From Candidatus Zambryskiibacteriota bacterium (GTDB lineage: Bacteria; Patescibacteriota; Minisyncoccia; Phycocordibacterales; DATDWN01): a stretch of DNA of 33,684 nt. Positions 15,660-25,780 of this stretch are shown here, in pieces; positions within the stretch are counted from its first letter, which is position 1; each line of letters begins with the position of its first letter. The notes below the pieces were generated by a model. The model made no database searches and was not told the origin of the DNA. It saw only the letters and a list, made by a program, of their open reading frames with translations. Both the position numbers and the translations under genes were made by a program. The stretch spans positions 1-33,684 of the forward strand of contig JAPLZY010000031.1 of assembly GCA_026394775.1 (NCBI GenBank), written 5' to 3'.

Positions 15660-18464
15660 CTACTGGCAACTGTCGCACTGGGCTCGTTCAGCGGGGTCTA
15701 TCGGACAAACTTTCGCAGCGTCTGAAGATTGGACAACAGCTGCAGGCTTCGCTACATGCACTTTCTCTTCTTCAAACGATGCCTGCATAACCGGACTCAC
15801 TGGCTCAGGCATTTGTATAGCAGACATACTCTGATACCCTGTGGACACCACTGGTGCTGGTGCCACTTTCGCAAAACCACCTACAGTCGGTTTGACCGCT
15901 TGTGTGCCAGGTGTCTGCACGGTATACACTGGGGCATTTTGTAATATTTTTTCTGCTGTTACCAACGCTTCACTTTCTTTCACTACTATTGTTGGTACTG
16001 CTCCTGGTACAACCACCGGCACTTCGACAGACGCATCGAGAGATTTCTGTAATGGCAGTGCAAATGCACCACTCTGTTTGGTAAGCCCAAGTGCCCCGAA
16101 ACCACTCTTACCGATCTGTTGACCTTTGTTTACAGTCACAGTCGACTGCTCTGCAGTATGTCGAGGCTTCATGTGCAAGTAGTAAGTAGTCTTCACGCCT
16201 TTCTCCCACGCTGTACTGTATATCTTCATTGTCTCGTCAATATCGCGAGTTTCAAGATACATATTTCGAGAAAGTCCCTGGTCTACCCATTTTTGTGCTC
16301 GGGCAGCTACCTCGATATACGCATAGGGCGATGTCGTAAATGAAGTCTTATAAATATCTTTGATATGCTGTGGGATACCTCCAATATCTGCAATATCTCC
16401 CTGTCGTTCTACTATCTCATCTTTTACTTTTTCCCAAATACCCATGTTCTTCAAATCTTTCACCAAGTTATGGTTGATATCAATATATTTTCCTGAAATC
16501 TTGTTTCGAGAAAAGATCTGCGCAAAACGTGCGTCGATACCTGGAGTTGTTGCAGCCACAAGACCAATGTTTGCATTAGGAGCCACCGCCATAAGTGTCG
16601 CATTTCGTATACCCATTTTCACTTTCGCTCGCAACACATCCCAATTCAGTCCTTTGTGCTTACTTTCTTTATCCACAGTCAACGGTCGTCCTCGCTCTGC
16701 TTCTACTTTTGCAAGTGTGTCATAAGGTACTTTTCCTTTTGACCATTCTGAACCTGCAAAATTTGTGTAGCTACCGCGCTCTTGTGCCAAGTTTGCAGAC
16801 TCGTCTATTGCCATGTATGAGATAAACTCAAAGATACGATCAGCAAAATTCCATGCATGTTCAGAGTCGTATGACATACCGAGTTGTTCTATCGTATCTG
16901 AAAAGCCCATCACCCCAAGACCAATCGCTCTGTTTTCTTTGTCAGACTTTGCCGCCTCAGGGATCGGAAGAACATTGATATCGATGAGGTTGTCGAGCTG
17001 TCGTATCGCAAGACGTACAGACTCTTCAAGCAAAGACCAGTTGATCTCTTTGTTTTTAATATGTGCTGCAAGATTGAGTGATGCCAAGTTACATACCGCT
17101 ACATTGTCTTTATCTTGAGGAAGACAGATTTCAGTACACAAATTACTCATGTGAATTGTCCCTGTATTGTTGTTGAGTGCTCGAAGATTTACGGTGTCTT
17201 TCCATGTAAGCCATGGGTGTGAAGTGGTCTGGAGTGCCACCAAGATCTGTCGATACTGTTCTTTTGCCGGTACTTTTTTAAATGTTCGAAGCTTTCCTGC
17301 ATCCGCCATAGCTACGTATTCAGCATAGCGTTTTGAAAACGCTTGTCCATAGAGTTCATTTAAATCTGCAGTCTCTGCAGGGTCAAACATATACCACTCT
17401 GCTCCATTGTGCACTCGAGTCATAAATTCATCTGACATCCACACTGCTGTGTTGGCAGTTCGCATTCGCATATAGTCGTCTCCTGCATTGTGTTTCCAGT
17501 CAAGAAATTCAGGAAAATCAATATGCCAATTTTCCATGTAAAAACAGAGCGCACCTTTTTTCTTACCTCCACGCTGGATCGCACGGATCGCTGTATCAAT
17601 GATTTTAGCAAACGGAGTAGGGCCTGTTGAAATACCGTTGTTAGATTTCAGCGGTGAGCCTGATGCTCGAAGCTTGGTGACTGATGCCCCAATTCCTCCA
17701 GAACCTTTTGAAAGCATCATTACATCTGACACTGACTTTGCAATATGAGCCATGTCGTCGTGGATTTCAAGAAGATAGCAGTTTGAAAGAGCTGGATTAA
17801 TAGTCCCCGCTGCGAGGTTTGTCGAGCCTCCTGCTACGTACTGAAGCTTTGACATTTTGTTGTAAAACTTGATCGCCATTTCTGTCGGACTAGCTTCATT
17901 GTATGCCAGTCCCATTGCAATGCGCATAAAGAAAAACTGAGGAGTCTCCCGTGGAGTCTGATTCATATTTTTCATTGCATATCGAGAAAGCAGACTGTCG
18001 AGGCCGGCGTACTGGAAAAGCTCGTCTCGCTCCACCTTGAGTGCAGAAGCGATTGTTTCGAGGTTGAATCGGTCTTTCATTGCAGGATGCAGTCGTCCAT
18101 CTGCCACACCTTCGGCGATAAACTGCAAGAAAGCTTGCTTATGCTTGAGTTCCAAATCTGCCGCATCGTCTTTATTGTATTCACCAACCACTCGTCGATA
18201 CACTGTCTTCAAGAGAAGTCTTGTTGCTACAACATCGTATTCAATATCAGAGATGATATTTTGCACCGCTGCATTGATCGTCGCCTGATCCATCTCGTCT
18301 GTCGTAATACCATCGTAGAGCGTGAGTCTCGTTTCTGTTGCTATTTGAGTGACCTTTGCTACAGGATCAAAAAGCCCTTTACATGCTCGTTCGATAGATC
18401 GGTTGATCTTGTCTGCATTAAAGGGTGCCATAGTGCCGTCGTGTCGTTTGATTGAAATATCCAT
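15660..18464 (-). CDS. nrdA: Ribonucleoside-diphosphate reductase subunit alpha (ATP-cone, class I)
   Basis: N-terminal ATP-cone (KRHDGTMAPFNADKINRSIERA), NLCTEICLP, ATLMAVAPNANIGLVAATTPGIDA, TTYYLHMKPRHTAEQ; C-terminal CDSC. Confidence 0.95.
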   Translation of the reverse strand: MDISIKRHDGTMAPFNADKINRSIERACKGLFDPVAKVTQIATETRLTLYDGITTDEMDQATINAAVQNIISDIEYDVVATRLLLKTVYRRVVGEYNKDDAADLELKHKQAFLQFIAEGVADGRLHPAMKDRFNLETIASALKVERDELFQYAGLDSLLSRYAMKNMNQTPRETPQFFFMRIAMGLAYNEASPTEMAIKFYNKMSKLQYVAGGSTNLAAGTINPALSNCYLLEIHDDMAHIAKSVSDVMMLSKGSGGIGASVTKLRASGSPLKSNNGISTGPTPFAKIIDTAIRAIQRGGKKKGALCFYMENWHIDFPEFLDWKHNAGDDYMRMRTANTAVWMSDEFMTRVHNGAEWYMFDPAETADLNELYGQAFSKRYAEYVAMADAGKLRTFKKVPAKEQYRQILVALQTTSHPWLTWKDTVNLRALNNNTGTIHMSNLCTEICLPQDKDNVAVCNLASLNLAAHIKNKEINWSLLEESVRLAIRQLDNLIDINVLPIPEAAKSDKENRAIGLGVMGFSDTIEQLGMSYDSEHAWNFADRIFEFISYMAIDESANLAQERGSYTNFAGSEWSKGKVPYDTLAKVEAERGRPLTVDKESKHKGLNWDVLRAKVKMGIRNATLMAVAPNANIGLVAATTPGIDARFAQIFSRNKISGKYIDINHNLVKDLKNMGIWEKVKDEIVERQGDIADIGGIPQHIKDIYKTSFTTSPYAYIEVAARAQKWVDQGLSRNMYLETRDIDETMKIYSTAWEKGVKTTYYLHMKPRHTAEQSTVTVNKGQQIGKSGFGALGLTKQSGAFALPLQKSLDASVEVPVVVPGAVPTIVVKESEALVTAEKILQNAPVYTVQTPGTQAVKPTVGGFAKVAPAPVVSTGYQSMSAIQMPEPVSPVMQASFEEEKVHVAKPAAVVQSSDAAKVCPIDPAERAQCDSCQ

Positions 18465-18651
18465 AAAAATATGATGCGTCAGATTTTACGTTTTATCTGT
18501 TAATAATTTTGTTTTTTTCAACTTTTTAGTCTAAAAAACAATTGGACAATTATTTTACCTTAAAACAGTCTAAAAAATCTCCAAAAAATAGTGGAAAAAC
18601 CCCTCTTCTTCCCACCGCGATACAAAAGTAAAGTGATGTAAAATTTTTCGT

Positions 18652-18676
18652 CAAAAAAAGCCCCTGTTCAGGGCTC
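18652..18676 (-). terminator. Terminator after the DUF192 gene
   Basis: Minus strand AGCCCTGAACAGGGGCTTTTTTT. Confidence 0.75.
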
Positions 18677-18727
18677 GTCGTCGGTGAACGAAATTTGAAA
18701 GTGGAAAAATGTATAAAAATGACCTAC

Positions 18728-19207
18728 TTATAGACCTACCGTATCCCCCACTTTCAAACCCGCTCGCTTTGCTTCCCCTGCAGGGATTTCGATTACGTAC
18801 TGAGTAAGGGTTTCCGGTCCAAAAGAGTCTGGGTAGGTAGACGGCGCAACATCATGTTCGATCAGTACCACTTTTTTATTTGCATCAAGCCAAATGATAT
18901 CAATCGGGAAATTCATATCTTTCATCCAAAACTGGTAGACGTCGGGCTCTGCGAACATAAAAAGCATACCGGTATTCGGAGCAAGTGTTGGGCGATATGA
19001 GAGACCGGTTTCTTGGAGTGCAGGTGTATCAGATATTTCCAGAGTAAAAGTTGAATTACCTAACACAACCTCTTTCTTTTTGTATGTAGCACCTGTTTCT
19101 CCAGAAGGAGTCAAAGTCACTTCTTCTCTAGCTACAGGACGTCGAAGAAAATACAAACCGCCAGCCACAAAGAGCCCGCAACACACAATAATTACTATTT
19201 TTTTCAT
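18728..19207 (-). CDS. DUF192 family secreted/membrane-anchored protein
   Basis: LQETGLSYRPTLAPNTGMLFMFAEPDVYQFWMKDMNFPIDIIWLD matches the DUF192 pattern. Confidence 0.88.
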   Translation of the reverse strand: MKKIVIIVCCGLFVAGGLYFLRRPVAREEVTLTPSGETGATYKKKEVVLGNSTFTLEISDTPALQETGLSYRPTLAPNTGMLFMFAEPDVYQFWMKDMNFPIDIIWLDANKKVVLIEHDVAPSTYPDSFGPETLTQYVIEIPAGEAKRAGLKVGDTVGL

Positions 19208-19222
19208 TTCTTTAGTATACCA

Positions 19223-19246
19223 AAATCCCGACAGATGTCGGGATTT
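19223..19246 (-). terminator. Hairpin downstream of the SulP gene
   Basis: AAATCCCGACA-GA-TGTCGGGATTT. Confidence 0.65.
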
Positions 19247-19252
19247 GTATTT

Positions 19253-20890
19253 CTATATAGTGTATCCGAGGCTTTGCAGAGCTTCTCGTGTGTGAGGGAA
19301 AATATGCTTTGCTTCCCGTATGCGTCTAAACGCTTTACTTTCTTCGAGTGACTTTTCAATGAGTGGGTTGACCCCTGTCAAAAGCACCTGCTTTCCTTGA
19401 GACTCAATGAGGTTTACAATCTCTTCGAATGCATCCACTCCATCGAGGTCGATAAAGAAGAGTTCTCTCATACGCAATACGACATGCTCGTATTTTGCAC
19501 TGAGCTTGGTTTCAAATCGAGAAATATGTGCTTGAGCATTTACATACGCAAGCTGACCTTTGATCGAGTACACGAGCGTATGGCAGTCTTTACACAAATC
19601 ACTGTCTTCAATATCATCTCCAAACACATGGTCTGTCATTTTCTTTTCAGTGTTGTTGACCATGAGCTCAAACTGACCCTTGGAAAGTTTTTCTACAAAG
19701 AGCAAAAGTGAGATAGCCGTACCGAACAAGATTCCCACGATCGGGTCTTCATAGATAGTGACGAATGCCACAAGGATTGAAATCCCAAAACTTTTCTTGT
19801 CGAGTGTAAACATGCGAGAAAAGTGTACTATCTCCACCATACGTACCGCTACGAAAACCAAGATAGCTGCCACTACTGCAAGTGGAATATATTTAAAGTA
19901 AGTTAAGAAGACAAAAGAAATAAGCGCGATACAGATACTCGAAACTGTCGCCGACATCTTGTCAGTTGCCCCTGTCTTTACGTTTAAAGAAGTACGGGCA
20001 AGTGCTGCGGTCGCAGGGATACCACCCATGAGACCAGAGACTGCATTTGCAATACCAAGACCAAACACTTCTTTACGTGGATTGTATTTACTTCCTGTCA
20101 TACCATCTGCAATCTTTGCTGAGATCATGGTCTCAAGTACCGCTACCACAGCTACCGTAAGTGCAGGTAGGAAAAGTGAGGAATCGAGGAAAAAGTGAAA
20201 GGGCTGGAAAAGCTTTGGGGCAATATCTGCATACTGCATGCCCAAAGTCTTGAGCTGGAAAGGTAATGCTCCTGTGGTTGAAAAATATCCCAAGAGAATA
20301 CCGATCGGTGTAAGCGTGATTGCTCCAGGAAGTTTTGGAGTAAGCTTTAAGAGTGTAAACAGACCAACTAAGAACAAGAGGAAAATCCCAAGTGTTGGTA
20401 GAGAGGTTTGAGAAATATGTGAAAACGTCTCAAGTACATTTTTAATAAACTCCGGATGCTTTGTAAGGCCTGAGAGACCAAATGCAAAGTTCATTTGATT
20501 GAGGCCGATAATAAAGGCAACACCGAGAGTAAAACCATGGACAGTCGAAGCTGGGATAAAGACAAGATAGCGTTCGAGTTTGAAGATATAGGAAATAAAA
20601 ATAAACACTGCTGAGACGATAGCCATCATCGAGAGAGCATCTGCTCCATGAACAAGTGCATACGCTGCCAAAATACCTGACAGCGCCCCTGTAGGACCTA
20701 CAATATTAAACTTACTTCCTCCAAAAAAAGAGGCCATCAAACCCGCCCAGATAGCGGTAATGATACCTGCGGTCGGCGTACTGTTTGATGCCACCGCGAG
20801 AGACACTGAAAGTGGTATAGAAACCAAAGCTACTGTTAAACCCGACTGCCAATTGGCCTTCATTTTCGAAAGTATTGATTGCATACACAA
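19253..20890 (-). CDS. SulP family inorganic anion transporter with STAS domain
   Basis: GIITAIWAGLMASFFGGSKFNIVGPTGALSG, NAVSGLMGGIPATAALARTSLNVKTGA, C-terminal STAS region. Confidence 0.92.
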   Translation of the reverse strand: MCMQSILSKMKANWQSGLTVALVSIPLSVSLAVASNSTPTAGIITAIWAGLMASFFGGSKFNIVGPTGALSGILAAYALVHGADALSMMAIVSAVFIFISYIFKLERYLVFIPASTVHGFTLGVAFIIGLNQMNFAFGLSGLTKHPEFIKNVLETFSHISQTSLPTLGIFLLFLVGLFTLLKLTPKLPGAITLTPIGILLGYFSTTGALPFQLKTLGMQYADIAPKLFQPFHFFLDSSLFLPALTVAVVAVLETMISAKIADGMTGSKYNPRKEVFGLGIANAVSGLMGGIPATAALARTSLNVKTGATDKMSATVSSICIALISFVFLTYFKYIPLAVVAAILVFVAVRMVEIVHFSRMFTLDKKSFGISILVAFVTIYEDPIVGILFGTAISLLLFVEKLSKGQFELMVNNTEKKMTDHVFGDDIEDSDLCKDCHTLVYSIKGQLAYVNAQAHISRFETKLSAKYEHVVLRMRELFFIDLDGVDAFEEIVNLIESQGKQVLLTGVNPLIEKSLEESKAFRRIREAKHIFPHTREALQSLGYTI

Positions 20891-20932
20891 ACGATTAAAA
20901 TAATAATTTTTTACTTAAGAGCTTTACTTCAC

Positions 20933-20949
20933 ATTCACAAAGTGTGAAT
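20933..20949. promoter_or_regulatory. Candidate operator palindrome upstream of the SulP gene
   Basis: ATTCACA-AAG-TGTGAAT perfect inverted repeat, 43 nt upstream of the start. Confidence 0.4.
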
Positions 20950-20990
20950 ACTACTCCTTTTTTTAAATTTGTGAAGTCTTTTCGGTGGAC

Positions 20991-21022
20991 AACAAAAAGC
21001 ACCCTCTCGGGTGCTTTTTGTT
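20991..21022 (-). terminator. Terminator downstream of the RRM gene
   Basis: AACAAAAAGCACCC-TCTC-GGGTGCTTTTTGTT, 14-bp stem. Confidence 0.85.
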
Positions 21023-21072
21023 AAACTAAGTTAGTTTAATGGATCTCATAACTAAACGTTATGGAAGTCCAA

Positions 21073-21390
21073 TTACCAAGAACGACCGCCTCGATCATTT
21101 CCTCGATCGAAAGATCCTCCTCCAGTTCGTGGTGCTCGTGGTTCCATTGGTCGAGCCTCGTTTACTGTAAGCTTTCGTCCGTCAAGTTCTTTTCCGTTCC
21201 ACATATCAATAGCTGCCTGTGCTTCCGCATCAGATGCCATTTCTACGAAACCGAAACCTTTTGATCGGCCTGTCATTTTGTCCATGATAATAGCAGCTGA
21301 TACTACATTACCTGCCTGAGCAAATGCGTCTTTTAATGATGCATCGCTTGTTGCATATGCAATACCACCAACATATAACTTCTGTGCCAT
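21073..21390 (-). CDS. RRM-type RNA-binding protein with Gly/Arg tail
   Basis: KLYVGGIAY (RNP2) and KGFGFVEM (RNP1). Confidence 0.93.
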   Translation of the reverse strand: MAQKLYVGGIAYATSDASLKDAFAQAGNVVSAAIIMDKMTGRSKGFGFVEMASDAEAQAAIDMWNGKELDGRKLTVNEARPMEPRAPRTGGGSFDRGNDRGGRSW

Positions 21391-21528
21391 TTTCTTATTT
21401 ACCTAGTCTTTATTTTAAACTGTAAGGCGACTAGTGTCTCTCCTTTTCTCACGAAAACTACGAGAACTTACATTACCTATAATAATACGGCATATGTACT
21501 TATAAGTCAAATACGGCTCCAAAGAAGG

Positions 21529-21990
21529 CTATTTGAGCGTAACTGTCTTAATAGTCACCGGACTGACTGGTAGGTCATTTGCGCCCACCTTTACATTTGC
21601 AATCTTGTCCACTACATCTTGACCTGCTGTTACACGGCCAAAAATAGTGTATGCATTTGGAAGCGGATAGTCTGCATGCATAATAAAGAACTGACTACCG
21701 TTGGTATTTGGTCCTGAGTTTGCCATCGCCACCACCCCTTTCTTGTAGCCTGCTTTGTAAGACGCTGTGTTCGGGTTTAATTCGTCTTCAAACTTGTATC
21801 CCGGACCACCTGTTCCATTACCATTTGGATCCCCACCTTGGATCATAAAACCTTTGATCACTCGATGAAAAGTTAGGCCATTGTAAAAACCTTTTTCTGC
21901 GAGTGTTGCAAAGTTTGTAGTAGTCTTCGGTGCGTCATCTCGATAGAGCTCGATTGTGATATTTCCGTAATTTGTTTCTAGGGTTACCAT
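21529..21990 (-). CDS. Peptidyl-prolyl cis-trans isomerase (cyclophilin type)
   Basis: FHRVIKGFMIQGGDPNGNGTGGPGYKFEDE, MANSGPNTNGSQFFI. Confidence 0.95.
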   Translation of the reverse strand: MVTLETNYGNITIELYRDDAPKTTTNFATLAEKGFYNGLTFHRVIKGFMIQGGDPNGNGTGGPGYKFEDELNPNTASYKAGYKKGVVAMANSGPNTNGSQFFIMHADYPLPNAYTIFGRVTAGQDVVDKIANVKVGANDLPVSPVTIKTVTLK

Positions 21991-22027
21991 TTTTGCTTTT
22001 GTATTATCCTGATTATTTGGTTGTGTA

Positions 22028-22729
22028 TTATTGGATACTACTGGGAGGCGCCGATATTTCGATCGGCATTGTGATGAGATTAAGAGTAAGTTCGATCTTG
22101 TCTGATATTACTTTGTCACCGAGTCCTTTAAAGAAAGAACTTGAGCCGTACTTCACATTGAAGTCTGCTCGGTTAAATGTAATTTTCCCTACTGCACTGA
22201 TCATGTTTGGCTCAACCACAGTTAATACTACAGGGAAAGAAAAATCTTTTGTCACATCGCGGATCGTGAGCTTACCTTTGGCAGTAAATGTATCTTTTGT
22301 TGTAGCTGCTACAAGTGACGTTAATTCAAATTTTGCTTCAGGATACATTTCTGCATTAAAGAAGTCATCTGATTTCAAATGTGTCTCAAGTTTTTCGTCA
22401 CCAGTAGATTCTTTGATTGAAGACATGTCGAGTACAAATGTACCTGATGTGATCATGCCATTTTCAAATTTACCTCCACTCTGCTTGAGAGCGATTGTTC
22501 CTGTGTGAGACTTTGCCCCTGATACAAAGCTTCCTTTCCACCCAACTGTGCTTTTTGATAAGTCGATTGCGTATGTATCTTTTGCGACCACTGGCGCTGT
22601 ATCTGCCACCACTGGTGTTGTTGTTGCCATCTGGTCTTGTGGAGCTTTCACTTCTTTAGATCCAAACAGTTTGTATCCGCCAAAACCCACGAGGGCAAGG
22701 ACGACAATACTTAAAATAATATTTTTCAT
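22028..22729 (-). CDS. YceI family protein with N-terminal TM anchor
   Basis: YAIDLSKSTVGWKGSF…FVLDMSSI…HLKSDDFFNAEMYPEAKFELTS. Confidence 0.9.
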   Translation of the reverse strand: MKNIILSIVVLALVGFGGYKLFGSKEVKAPQDQMATTTPVVADTAPVVAKDTYAIDLSKSTVGWKGSFVSGAKSHTGTIALKQSGGKFENGMITSGTFVLDMSSIKESTGDEKLETHLKSDDFFNAEMYPEAKFELTSLVAATTKDTFTAKGKLTIRDVTKDFSFPVVLTVVEPNMISAVGKITFNRADFNVKYGSSSFFKGLGDKVISDKIELTLNLITMPIEISAPPSSIQ

Positions 22730-22788
22730 TTTGCGTCTATAACTAGCTTCTAATGTACAGCCCGCAAAACAAATTAAATGAATTAATT

Positions 22789-25605
22789 TTATTTATTTTT
22801 GCGTCGTGTAGAATAGTATACACTACCCGATACAATAATGAGAAGAAGTATCCACAACCAGTAAGTATTGTCCCAATTTCCTGTGAAAAATACTGAAGCA
22901 AGACGATTTTCTTTCTTTACTGTTTCTTTAGTTTCAGTTGCCACGTCTTCAGTTGAAGAAGCGCTTGAAGAGTCAGAGAGCGAACCTGTTTCTGTAGTAC
23001 CAAAAGCTACTTGTGTTTTTACTGATTCGGAATAGTTTTTAGTTGTTGTTGGTGTAGATGTTGATGCTGATGCAGCTGGAGTTTTTTCTGCAGTTTGAGG
23101 TGCAGTATCATCTGCAATACCCCCCACCCCAAGAGCATTACCTCCTGCTGTCGAAGGGTTGCTTGGTGAACTAGCGCCTCCACCTACAAAGCTACCTACA
23201 ATAGGACCATTACCTGCTGGTGCCGGAGTTTCTTTTGAAGAAGGTGTGCCACCTGTTGAGTCTCCGCTGTTGCCTCCACCATTTCCACCTGTTTCAGGGG
23301 TTGGTGTGATTGGGGCTATTGGTGCAACATACACATACACACCAAAATTTTTCTGAAGATAGATATTGCCCGACTCTACAATAAGAGAATATGTACTTGA
23401 AGCAGGAACACTGTACAGAGAACCGGTAGGTGCCGTAATAGAGATTGAGTAAGTAGCAGGAACAAGGTCTGTAAAGACATACTCTCCTGATGCATTTGTC
23501 GTTGTAGTTTGAGAACCAAGAGACACTGCAATATTTGGAAGCACTGCTTCACCTTCATCTTTTACTCCATCTTGGTCAGTATCAGTAAATACAATACCGC
23601 TCACCTGCCCTTTACTCCAGTTTCCGAAATGTCTAGTTACTACATCTCCGAAAGCAAGTGTGACGAAATGTCCCTGTGAACCTCCACAGTCTTCACCTGA
23701 GGCAGGATAAGACTGTGTAAAATTAGGTTGCACTTCTTCACATACTTTATATATTCCCGGATTAAGCTGACCGAAGACATAGCCTGCACCCGTAGTTATC
23801 TTTGAACCAAGATATGTGACCACTTGCATTGAAGTGCTTGTAACAGTAGACTCACCTCCCTCTTCTTCAGAAGGTACAATACTTTCTACTATTTCTTCTG
23901 TAATTTTAAATAGTTTAACAGTCCATCCTGGAATAGAAACATCACTTACTTCAAGCACGCCGTTTGCATTCAGATCGTTAGATACATTTCCTTGGATTAC
24001 TGCAAACTCACCATGGTTGTATGTACATTGAATCTGCGCACCAGGTGCGATAACTAAAGATTCCGCTCTTGGGTCAACAGCCTGACCACCGACAATACAC
24101 ACCGCAGTCTCACCTACTGGCGCTCCATCGAGTATTTCAAGAAGATTGTAGGTGCCTGGAATAATATTTCCAAAGACATGAGACTCACCATTACCAAGTA
24201 CTACCGGTTCAAATGCAATTGGTTCACCGAGTACTCCTGGCTGTGACAAAGTAAATGAATACGTACCTTGTACTGGTTCAATATAATTTGTAACAGAAAG
24301 AGATGCTTTTTTTAGATTTGAAACTGTACAGGTCACCTCTTCTCCAGATGCGAGAGAGATCGAAGAAAGTGTAGTTGACTCTCCAGTATTTGAAATACAA
24401 GTAGTCTCTCCTTGTGCCCACCACGAAGGAAGAGTTTGGTTAAGTGAATATTCACCTGCTACCAAACCTCCAAAAACATATTCTCTCTGACCCGCAAAGA
24501 AAGTATGTGAAGTTGTGGTTGCTGCGTCTTTAAGCAAACTAAATTCAAACGCATCTTCAGTGAGTGTTGGATTTGTTTGGAGTGCTACTTTTACTGCACC
24601 ACCAACAGACACACCGAAATCAGGACCACTTACCATAGCTCCAGACACAGTCACTCGTGCACCATATGTATTACCTGGACAAAGAGCTCCAGACATTGGA
24701 AACTTTTGATATGTTGTATTTAAAGTACTTCGACACACCTTGTATTCACCTGAAGGAAGATTTGGCACAGAATACACTCCATTACTTGTTGTTGTAGCAG
24801 TGATAACACCTGTTTCATTGTAAACCCATATAAGCTCATCTGCTTGAGGTAGTTCACCTTCATCTTTTACTCCATTTAGGTTAAAATCATTCCATACGTT
24901 TCCTGTAATACCTCCTGCATTGTGACGATAGGTAACTTCAAGATATGGTTTACATGACTCACTTGGAGTACCGGCACAAAGACCAGTTTGGTCTGTATAT
25001 TCTCGTGATCGGAAAATTCCAAAATTTGTAGAACCTGAGGCACTTTCAAATCTATCTTTAATAACCCATCCGTTATTTGTAGATACTCCCGCAAGGATAT
25101 CTTTAACATCTGCAGTTACGTCAAATAGAACCCATGTATTTATACCCGGAGCAATACCAGTTACAGAAATAGGAATACCAAGTGTGTTTGGTTGATTATT
25201 CCAGTTAATTAGTGCTTCTGTCCACGCAGTATTAAGCTTACTAATACTATAAATTCGATAGTTTTGCATACTTTGCATATACATATGCAATTGCACAGAC
25301 TCAATGACTGCACCAACTGGAAGTACTGGCGTATTTGCTTGTATAAAAACCCTCTGGTTTTTACCCCTCAATGAATTTACTTGAATATTCTCTGCAGTGC
25401 CGTAGTTTAGAGTATTTTTGTCTCCTGCCACATCTTGATCTACGTATGAGTCCTGAAGGAGAGTTGTATCGTACACAGTATGAAGATCGGGATCATTTAT
25501 TGGCGCTATTGCATATACAACAAGAGGACTTGCTTGTGCAAAGAGCATAACAAAGAAACCTACGAAGGCGAGACCTTTTTTGATAGATGCTGGAAATGTG
25601 TTCAT
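22789..25605 (-). CDS. Large surface protein: DNRLRE-like domain, SdrD B-like/SpaA-like repeats, Ser/Thr/Pro tail, C-terminal TM
   Basis: Signal peptide; DSYVDQDVAGDKNTLNYGTAENIQV; GNVWNDFNLNGVKDEGE and GIVFTDTDQDGVKDEGE repeats; WLWILLLIIVSGSVYYSTRRKNK. Confidence 0.88.
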   Translation of the reverse strand: MNTFPASIKKGLAFVGFFVMLFAQASPLVVYAIAPINDPDLHTVYDTTLLQDSYVDQDVAGDKNTLNYGTAENIQVNSLRGKNQRVFIQANTPVLPVGAVIESVQLHMYMQSMQNYRIYSISKLNTAWTEALINWNNQPNTLGIPISVTGIAPGINTWVLFDVTADVKDILAGVSTNNGWVIKDRFESASGSTNFGIFRSREYTDQTGLCAGTPSESCKPYLEVTYRHNAGGITGNVWNDFNLNGVKDEGELPQADELIWVYNETGVITATTTSNGVYSVPNLPSGEYKVCRSTLNTTYQKFPMSGALCPGNTYGARVTVSGAMVSGPDFGVSVGGAVKVALQTNPTLTEDAFEFSLLKDAATTTSHTFFAGQREYVFGGLVAGEYSLNQTLPSWWAQGETTCISNTGESTTLSSISLASGEEVTCTVSNLKKASLSVTNYIEPVQGTYSFTLSQPGVLGEPIAFEPVVLGNGESHVFGNIIPGTYNLLEILDGAPVGETAVCIVGGQAVDPRAESLVIAPGAQIQCTYNHGEFAVIQGNVSNDLNANGVLEVSDVSIPGWTVKLFKITEEIVESIVPSEEEGGESTVTSTSMQVVTYLGSKITTGAGYVFGQLNPGIYKVCEEVQPNFTQSYPASGEDCGGSQGHFVTLAFGDVVTRHFGNWSKGQVSGIVFTDTDQDGVKDEGEAVLPNIAVSLGSQTTTTNASGEYVFTDLVPATYSISITAPTGSLYSVPASSTYSLIVESGNIYLQKNFGVYVYVAPIAPITPTPETGGNGGGNSGDSTGGTPSSKETPAPAGNGPIVGSFVGGGASSPSNPSTAGGNALGVGGIADDTAPQTAEKTPAASASTSTPTTTKNYSESVKTQVAFGTTETGSLSDSSSASSTEDVATETKETVKKENRLASVFFTGNWDNTYWLWILLLIIVSGSVYYSTRRKNK

Positions 25606-25780
25606 AAACAGTGGACAAATATTAACTCTGATTGTGTAATGAATCCCACCTTACTATGAAATAGATTATTGTCAAGCACTTTACAAGTTTTAAATACTAT
25701 GATAGGGTCCTCTCCAGACATCAGGAGGGACCTTAATTCGAAAAAGGTCCCAAAATACAACCTGATACGAGGAGTTTGAA

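Noticed and set aside
15040-18455. Numerous 60-120 aa ORFs opposite nrdB/nrdA
   Set aside because: Antisense shadows of strongly recognised coding sequence.
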